Shown here piece by piece: positions 6,610 to 10,094 of a stretch of DNA of 10,094 nucleotides (positions are counted from its first letter, which is position 1; every line of letters starts with the position of its first letter). The position numbers and the translations under genes were made by a program. Origin of the DNA: Flavobacteriia bacterium (GTDB lineage: Bacteria > Bacteroidota > Bacteroidia > Flavobacteriales > Flavobacteriaceae); assembly GCA_011330545.1 (NCBI GenBank), contig DRQI01000290.1, positions 1-10,094 on the forward strand, read 5' to 3'. Below the pieces are notes generated by a model. The model was not told the origin of the DNA, made no database searches, and worked only from the letters and a program-made list of their open reading frames with translations.

Positions 6610-7536
6610 TTATTGATATTTCTTTTTAACTTCTCCATCAAAAAGAACAGTGGCTTTTTTCTTTTGAACCGGTATTTTTTTATTTCTTTTTTTCGCTGCA
6701 ATCTGCCGTTCTTTTTTGTAGAGGATAGCGGCTTTTTTTTCTTTCTTTTCGGCAATACGGTTTTCTCTTACCAGCTGTTTTCTGTATTTTATTTCAGCTT
6801 GTATAAGCAGTGTTTTTTTTCGTTTGAGTTGAAGGGCATTTCTTTTAAAGGCTTCTTTGGTTGCTATGCGCTCTGCCTTTTCTAATAATTTTTTGTCTTT
6901 CAAGGCTTTTTTATCTTCTATGGCTTTGCGTTTTACCCATTGTTTTTGTTGCTTTAGTTGGGTTTTTAAAAGTTGTGTTTTGTTGCGTTTTTGTTGAAGC
7001 TTATTTTTTTTAAATGTTTCTTTGGTGGCTAGTATCTCAGCTTTTTCTAATAATTTTTTATCTTTTATCGCTTTTTTGTCTTCTAGTGCCTTTATTTTTA
7101 GTAATTGTTTTAAGCGTTTCAGTACAGTTTTTAAGGCAAGGGCTCTTTCAGCTTTATTTTTATAGGCTTCTCTTTTGTAGGCGTTTTTATGGGTTAGTAT
7201 CCTATCTTTTTTTAATTGGTTTTTCTTTTTTATCGCTTTCTTATTTTCAAAAGTTTTTTGTTTTAACAGTAACTTTTGTTGTTTTAGCCGGACTTTTTGT
7301 GCTGTAGATTTTTCTTTTTTGATTTTCAATTGAGCACTTTTGTCTATTGCTATTTTATGTAAGATAGCGTGTATACTTTCTTCTTGCTGAGTGTCAGGAA
7401 TTTTAGTGGTTTTGAAAGAATCCGTAGTTTTCGTATTTAAAGCAAGCGATTTTATTTTTTCTTCATCGTTATGTTGGGCAAAAGTATGTGAAGGTATCCA
7501 TAGTAATACTACCAGAAGAAGGGTAAACTTTTTCAT
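6610..7536 (-). CDS. Exported lysine-rich protein with 55-residue tandem repeats
   Basis: A 308-residue protein with a typical signal peptide (residues 1-20: MKKFTLLLVVLLWIPSHTFA, then QHNDEE) and a mildly acidic linker to about 60. The rest is a very basic, probably all-helical coiled coil. It holds three tandem 55-residue repeats (94-148, 149-203, 204-258), a half copy before them (66-93) and a decaying copy after (259 to about 285). Copies 2 and 3 share 24 of their first 30 residues, including EDKKA, KDKKLLEKAE and ATKE. About a quarter of each repeat is lysine. I recognise no family and assign no function; binding of polyanions (DNA, LPS, acidic polysaccharide) or a spacer role are possibilities only. 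It lies between the DUF6702 and M1 peptidase genes on the same strand, 71 bp after the former. The start gives the signal peptide directly and is well supported. Confidence 0.8.
   Translation of the reverse strand: MKKFTLLLVVLLWIPSHTFAQHNDEEKIKSLALNTKTTDSFKTTKIPDTQQEESIHAILHKIAIDKSAQLKIKKEKSTAQKVRLKQQKLLLKQKTFENKKAIKKKNQLKKDRILTHKNAYKREAYKNKAERALALKTVLKRLKQLLKIKALEDKKAIKDKKLLEKAEILATKETFKKNKLQQKRNKTQLLKTQLKQQKQWVKRKAIEDKKALKDKKLLEKAERIATKEAFKRNALQLKRKKTLLIQAEIKYRKQLVRENRIAEKKEKKAAILYKKERQIAAKKRNKKIPVQKKKATVLFDGEVKKKYQ
6682..7257 (-). repeat. 165-bp coding tandem repeats (three full, one partial)
   Basis: The repeats of the lysine-rich gene are also visible as DNA: full copies at 7093-7257, 6928-7092 and 6763-6927, and a degraded copy from 6762 to about 6682. 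The best preserved part is the start of copies 2 and 3, for example the run encoding DKKLLEKAE with the same TTAGAAAAAGC core. The unit is exactly 55 codons, so gain or loss of a copy would keep the frame. Confidence 0.85.
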
Positions 7537-7607
7537 TAGCGCGTGTAAATTTTCAATTCCTTAACGCGAATATAGTAAATAATTAAATACCATTTAGTAA
7601 TTTGTAA

Positions 7608-8105
7608 TTAAAACTGTAACAGGTCGTTATCTTTTTTTTTGGTTAAAAGGAAGGTTCTTTTAGTGTTATTGATATGGAGCTTGATGATATTTTTTTGGCT
7701 TTCAAATTCATCCATCAGCATACTGTTCTTTACTTTAATAGCTGTTATTTTTGTAATATTTTCTGCTTCTAAATAAAGGTATACCACGTCATCTTCATAT
7801 TCTTTTCCTAAATAGGTATATTCTTTTTTGTTTCCGTTTATGGTTAGTATAAATTTTTTAAGAAGATAGGTATTGATTAACGAATCGATTTCTTTTGATT
7901 CATAGGGCAATGCCAATTCTATATTTGTATGGTAGGCAGTATTAAGGGTTGCCTGTAAGTCGTCAATAAAAATACGCATGGTAACCTGTACCTCGTTTTT
8001 GTCTTTTATAAAATCTATTTTTGTCAGGCTGATATAATATTTGTGTACAGAAAAAGCGAACAACGGAATAAAAAGAAAAATAAGGTATTTTTGTTTTGAA
8101 TACAT
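7608..8105 (-). CDS. DUF6702 family exported protein
   Basis: A 165-residue protein that I recognise as DUF6702 from its HKYYIS-L-T-K-I-D start of the mature region (21-31), the V-T-M-R-I-F-I-D-D-L-Q core (about 41-51) and the central GKEYEDDVVYLYLEAE segment. Residues 1-19 form a signal peptide (YLIFLFIPLFAFS), so it is periplasmic or surface-exposed. Members in Flavobacteriia are often found beside M1 peptidases and carboxypeptidase-regulatory-like proteins, as here; their role is not known. It is followed by the lysine-rich gene on the same strand and diverges from the glycosylase gene across a 113-bp gap. ATG at 8105 is the only start that yields the whole signal peptide. Confidence 0.85.
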   Translation of the reverse strand: MYSKQKYLIFLFIPLFAFSVHKYYISLTKIDFIKDKNEVQVTMRIFIDDLQATLNTAYHTNIELALPYESKEIDSLINTYLLKKFILTINGNKKEYTYLGKEYEDDVVYLYLEAENITKITAIKVKNSMLMDEFESQKNIIKLHINNTKRTFLLTKKKDNDLLQF

Positions 8106-8218
8106 AAATTGTTTTAAGGGTGTAAAAGTCTTGAATCATTTGTTAATTAGCAAATAACATTCCAAATTTTGTAAGGACGCATAAAATATACTACTATAAT
8201 TTCTATACTATCAACTAT

Positions 8219-8824
8219 ATGAAAACCTATAAAGAGATACTACAACATTATAAAAAAGACAAGGTATTACTTGCGGCTATTGATAGTATTCCGCATGAAA
8301 TAAAACCGGCACTTGATATTGATGTTTACAGGGCGTTATTAAATTCTATTGTCTCGCAACAGTTATCGGTTAAGGTAGTAGAAATTATATGGAAACGCTT
8401 TGAAGACTTGTTTGTTGACGGATATCCCGAGGCTGAGAAGTTGCTTGCCATTGATGATACGGTTTTGAGAAGTGTAGGTTTGTCAAGGGCAAAAACCCAA
8501 TATTTAAAAAATGTAGCTGAGTTTGCATTAGAAAATGAGATGTCTTTTGATTATTTGACTAAAAAAACCGATGACGAGATTATCAAGTATTTAACAACCA
8601 TTAAAGGTGTGGGCAAATGGACGGTACAAATGATATTGATGTTTCCAATGGATCGGTTAAATGTTTTTCCGGTAGACGACTTGGGCATTCAGCAACGTAT
8701 GGTTTCGTTATACGGGGTTGATGTTGAAAAAAAATTGTTAAAACCCGCCTTGATTGAAATTGCCGAAAATTGGCAGCCCTATAGAACACTGGCTTGCAAG
8801 TATCTTTGGAAAATGGAATTGTAA
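8219..8824 (+). CDS. DNA-3-methyladenine glycosylase II-like protein (AlkA/HhH-GPD)
   Basis: A 201-residue cytoplasmic base-excision repair glycosylase of the helix-hairpin-helix GPD superfamily, which removes alkylated bases from DNA. It has the family start RALLNSIVSQQLSVKVV (38-54), the GLSRAKTQYL segment (87-96), the HhH motif IKGVGKWTVQM (128-138) and the catalytic loop NVFPVDDLGIQQR (148-160); by comparison with AlkA, D154 is the catalytic aspartate and W134 the family tryptophan. WQPYRTLACKYLWKM (185-199) matches the conserved C-terminal helix. It is shorter than E. coli AlkA (282 residues) because the N-terminal TBP-like domain is absent; this is normal for the short AlkA-like branch. 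No iron-sulfur cysteine cluster is seen, which argues against Nth/MutY. The next gene begins 11 bp later on the same strand. Confidence 0.93.
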   Translation: MKTYKEILQHYKKDKVLLAAIDSIPHEIKPALDIDVYRALLNSIVSQQLSVKVVEIIWKRFEDLFVDGYPEAEKLLAIDDTVLRSVGLSRAKTQYLKNVAEFALENEMSFDYLTKKTDDEIIKYLTTIKGVGKWTVQMILMFPMDRLNVFPVDDLGIQQRMVSLYGVDVEKKLLKPALIEIAENWQPYRTLACKYLWKMEL

Positions 8825-8835
8825 ATAAGCTTGTT

Positions 8836-9447
8836 TTGAAACATAAATATAATCTATTCTTGTTGAGTTGCCTCTTTGGTTTGGCCGGTTACAGCCAGTC
8901 AATGTTAGAAAAACCAACCGCGTATATCAGTATCAGTGCTTTTGTTGGCAAGCACACTATTGCTTTTAAAGACTATGCCCATTCTAAAGGGTGGAGTTTT
9001 GGCTTTAGCCTTTCATTGGGATTGTACTTAGTAAATAGTAACGATTATCACGGTGGGTTGCAATATACCTTGCTTGAAGGTGCTTCGTATGAGAAGAACA
9101 GAAGGCAGGTGAGTGAAGACTTTATATTGCCTAATACTAAGTATGATAAGCATATACTGTTTAAATTCACACAGTTTAGAAGTTCAACGGTAGGTTGGTT
9201 TAACGAATTTGATACTGGTGATTTTTCATTTTTCCATCGTATTGGTTTTGGTATTTTCGGCACTACCGAAAAAGACCAATTGTTCGATTTTAGTATGCAT
9301 AATGCACTGGGGATATTGAGTAATAACCCATCCAATACGCGTTTGTTAATCAGTGTAATACACGATGCGCAAATTGGTATTGGGAACCCCAATTATACCA
9401 TGAGCAATACTGCATTTACCATTGGAGGCTTTCGAAGTTTTAACTGA
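8836..9447 (+). CDS. Unknown exported, probably outer-membrane protein
   Basis: A 203-residue protein of no family I recognise. The frame is open from TTG at 8794, inside the glycosylase gene, but the TTG at 8836 is preferred: it lies just after the glycosylase stop and gives a clean signal peptide (KHKYN, hydrophobic LFLLSCLFGLAG, cleavage near YSQ-S). The mature part alternates short aromatic/hydrophobic strands (AYISISAFVGKHTIAF, FGFSLSLGLYLV, GGLQYTLLEGASY, SFFHRIGFGIFG, FTIGGFRSF) and ends close to Phe, a pattern that fits a small beta-barrel of the outer membrane. No lipobox cysteine is at the cleavage site. It is probably co-transcribed with the glycosylase; a functional link to DNA repair is not evident. 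It converges with the carboxypeptidase-regulatory-like gene with 25 bp between the stops. Confidence 0.7.
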   Translation: MKHKYNLFLLSCLFGLAGYSQSMLEKPTAYISISAFVGKHTIAFKDYAHSKGWSFGFSLSLGLYLVNSNDYHGGLQYTLLEGASYEKNRRQVSEDFILPNTKYDKHILFKFTQFRSSTVGWFNEFDTGDFSFFHRIGFGIFGTTEKDQLFDFSMHNALGILSNNPSNTRLLISVIHDAQIGIGNPNYTMSNTAFTIGGFRSFN

Positions 9448-9472
9448 ATAGTTACAAGTGATGGATTGTGAT

Positions 9473-10094
9473 TTATTTTAAATTCTTAAACTTTCTGTAA
9501 GTAGTACTTTCTTTGATAATTAAATCTATAACTTCTATTTCTTTGCCTTGCCTGTATAGTTTTACAATATCTTTAAATACCAAATAATGTAAGAAATTTT
9601 CGATATGGTCTTTGGGTATTTTTAAAGAGTCAATAAAGTACTTGTCAGTAACAGAACTTCTTATAGCTTTTAAAACATCATCTTCTTTTTGCAGTTTTTG
9701 TAATTTTTTCAATTTTTTAAAATCGCCGTTAATCCTTCTGTACAGCGCCTCGAGATTTACGGCCATAATCAATCCTATCGAAATATCTAAGCTGTCAATA
9801 GTAGGAACAGGTACCCTTCCGGCATTTGGCAGTTTGAGTGTAAATTGATCTGCTACATGCTCTATTTTAGTAGTATTCACATCTGTTTTTAAGTTACCTG
9901 ACAATTGATATTCTTTGACAACCACTTCTTCCAGCTGATTGATTTTTGGGAATACATATACCGACAACTTTTTATTTTTAATGATAATATCGGTAATAAT
10001 AATTGTTTTATGCTCAAATTGTATGGAAGAAATCAGGATGGTATCATTGCGTTGTACCGGAATTTGAAATTCGCCGTATAGATTACTAATGGTA
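9473..10094 (-). CDS. Carboxypeptidase-regulatory-like domain protein, N-terminus cut by window end
   Basis: The frame is open from the window edge to the stop at 9473, about 206 codons; the true start lies outside. The first visible part (TISNLYGEFQIPV, DTILISSIQFEHKTI, then V-Y-V-F-P-K-I-N-Q-L-E-E-V-V-V) is the end of a CarboxypepD_reg-like (CNA-B-like) beta domain, in which a G-x-F-x-I strand, an I-x-I-S-x-x-G/Q-F-type strand and an L-x-E-V-V-V end are characteristic of Bacteroidota exported proteins. After it comes a charged helical region with LDISIGLIMAVNLEALYRRINGDF and KKLKKLQKLQKEDD. Such proteins are usually exported to the cell envelope; function is unknown. It is separated from the same-strand DUF6702 gene only by the rightward glycosylase pair. 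A TTG at 9967 is a possible but unlikely internal start, because it would cut the domain. Confidence 0.8.
   Translation of the reverse strand, partial: TISNLYGEFQIPVQRNDTILISSIQFEHKTIIITDIIIKNKKLSVYVFPKINQLEEVVVKEYQLSGNLKTDVNTTKIEHVADQFTLKLPNAGRVPVPTIDSLDISIGLIMAVNLEALYRRINGDFKKLKKLQKLQKEDDVLKAIRSSVTDKYFIDSLKIPKDHIENFLHYLVFKDIVKLYRQGKEIEVIDLIIKESTTYRKFKNLK

Noticed and set aside
6546..6755. 69-residue minus-strand frame overlapping the end of the lysine-rich gene
   Set aside because: Its N-terminal half is the A-rich repeat gene read in another frame; only the downstream tail is worth a comparison, listed as a finding.
6613..7307. Plus-strand frames encoding Phe/Leu-rich 'membrane' proteins opposite the lysine-rich gene
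   Set aside because: They are the antisense of lysine codons (AAA/AAG read as TTT/CTT); hydrophobicity follows from that and not from selection.

Overview
The window looks like chromosomal DNA from a member of the Flavobacteriaceae (phylum Bacteroidota). The evidence is low GC, weak or absent Shine-Dalgarno sites, TTG starts, promoter elements of the Bacteroidota TAnnTTTG type, and a set of genes typical of that family: the start of the gliding gene gldF, a PhoH ATPase, a Bacteroidota-type PurC, a secreted M1 peptidase and a DUF6702 protein. I see no rRNA, tRNA, CRISPR array, transposase or phage gene.

Left block (1-1309, minus strand): a SAM hydroxide adenosyltransferase-family gene and a small antibiotic-biosynthesis-monooxygenase (ABM) fold gene lie 2 bp apart and point toward gldF, of which only the first 23 codons are present. 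A 72-bp array of 8-bp units separates the ABM gene from gldF. The 341-bp gap at 1310-1650 separates this block from the rightward pair phoH-purC (1651-3609) and holds a palindromic pair of opposed promoter-like boxes plus a separate candidate phoH promoter.

Middle (3610-4213): 604 bp with no convincing gene but much structure: a 10-bp inverted repeat, two diverged direct copies about 120 bp apart, a long hairpin, and a bidirectional-looking terminator that closes the next minus-strand gene. It reads as a graveyard of dispersed intergenic repeats.

Right block (4214-10094): a minus-strand series of exported proteins, in transcription order a carboxypeptidase-regulatory-like protein (cut by the window end), a DUF6702 protein, a secreted lysine-rich repeat protein and a secreted M1 metallopeptidase. 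The series is interrupted by a rightward pair (8219-9447): a short AlkA-type DNA glycosylase and an unknown exported protein. The lysine-rich protein is the most unusual item: it carries three full 55-residue tandem repeats and partial flanking ones, very basic, behind a signal peptide. No single obvious new multi-gene defence or biosynthetic system is visible. The best leads are the lysine-rich repeat protein, the SAM hydrolase-family protein with apparently replaced catalytic residues, and the repeat-dense intergenic regions.
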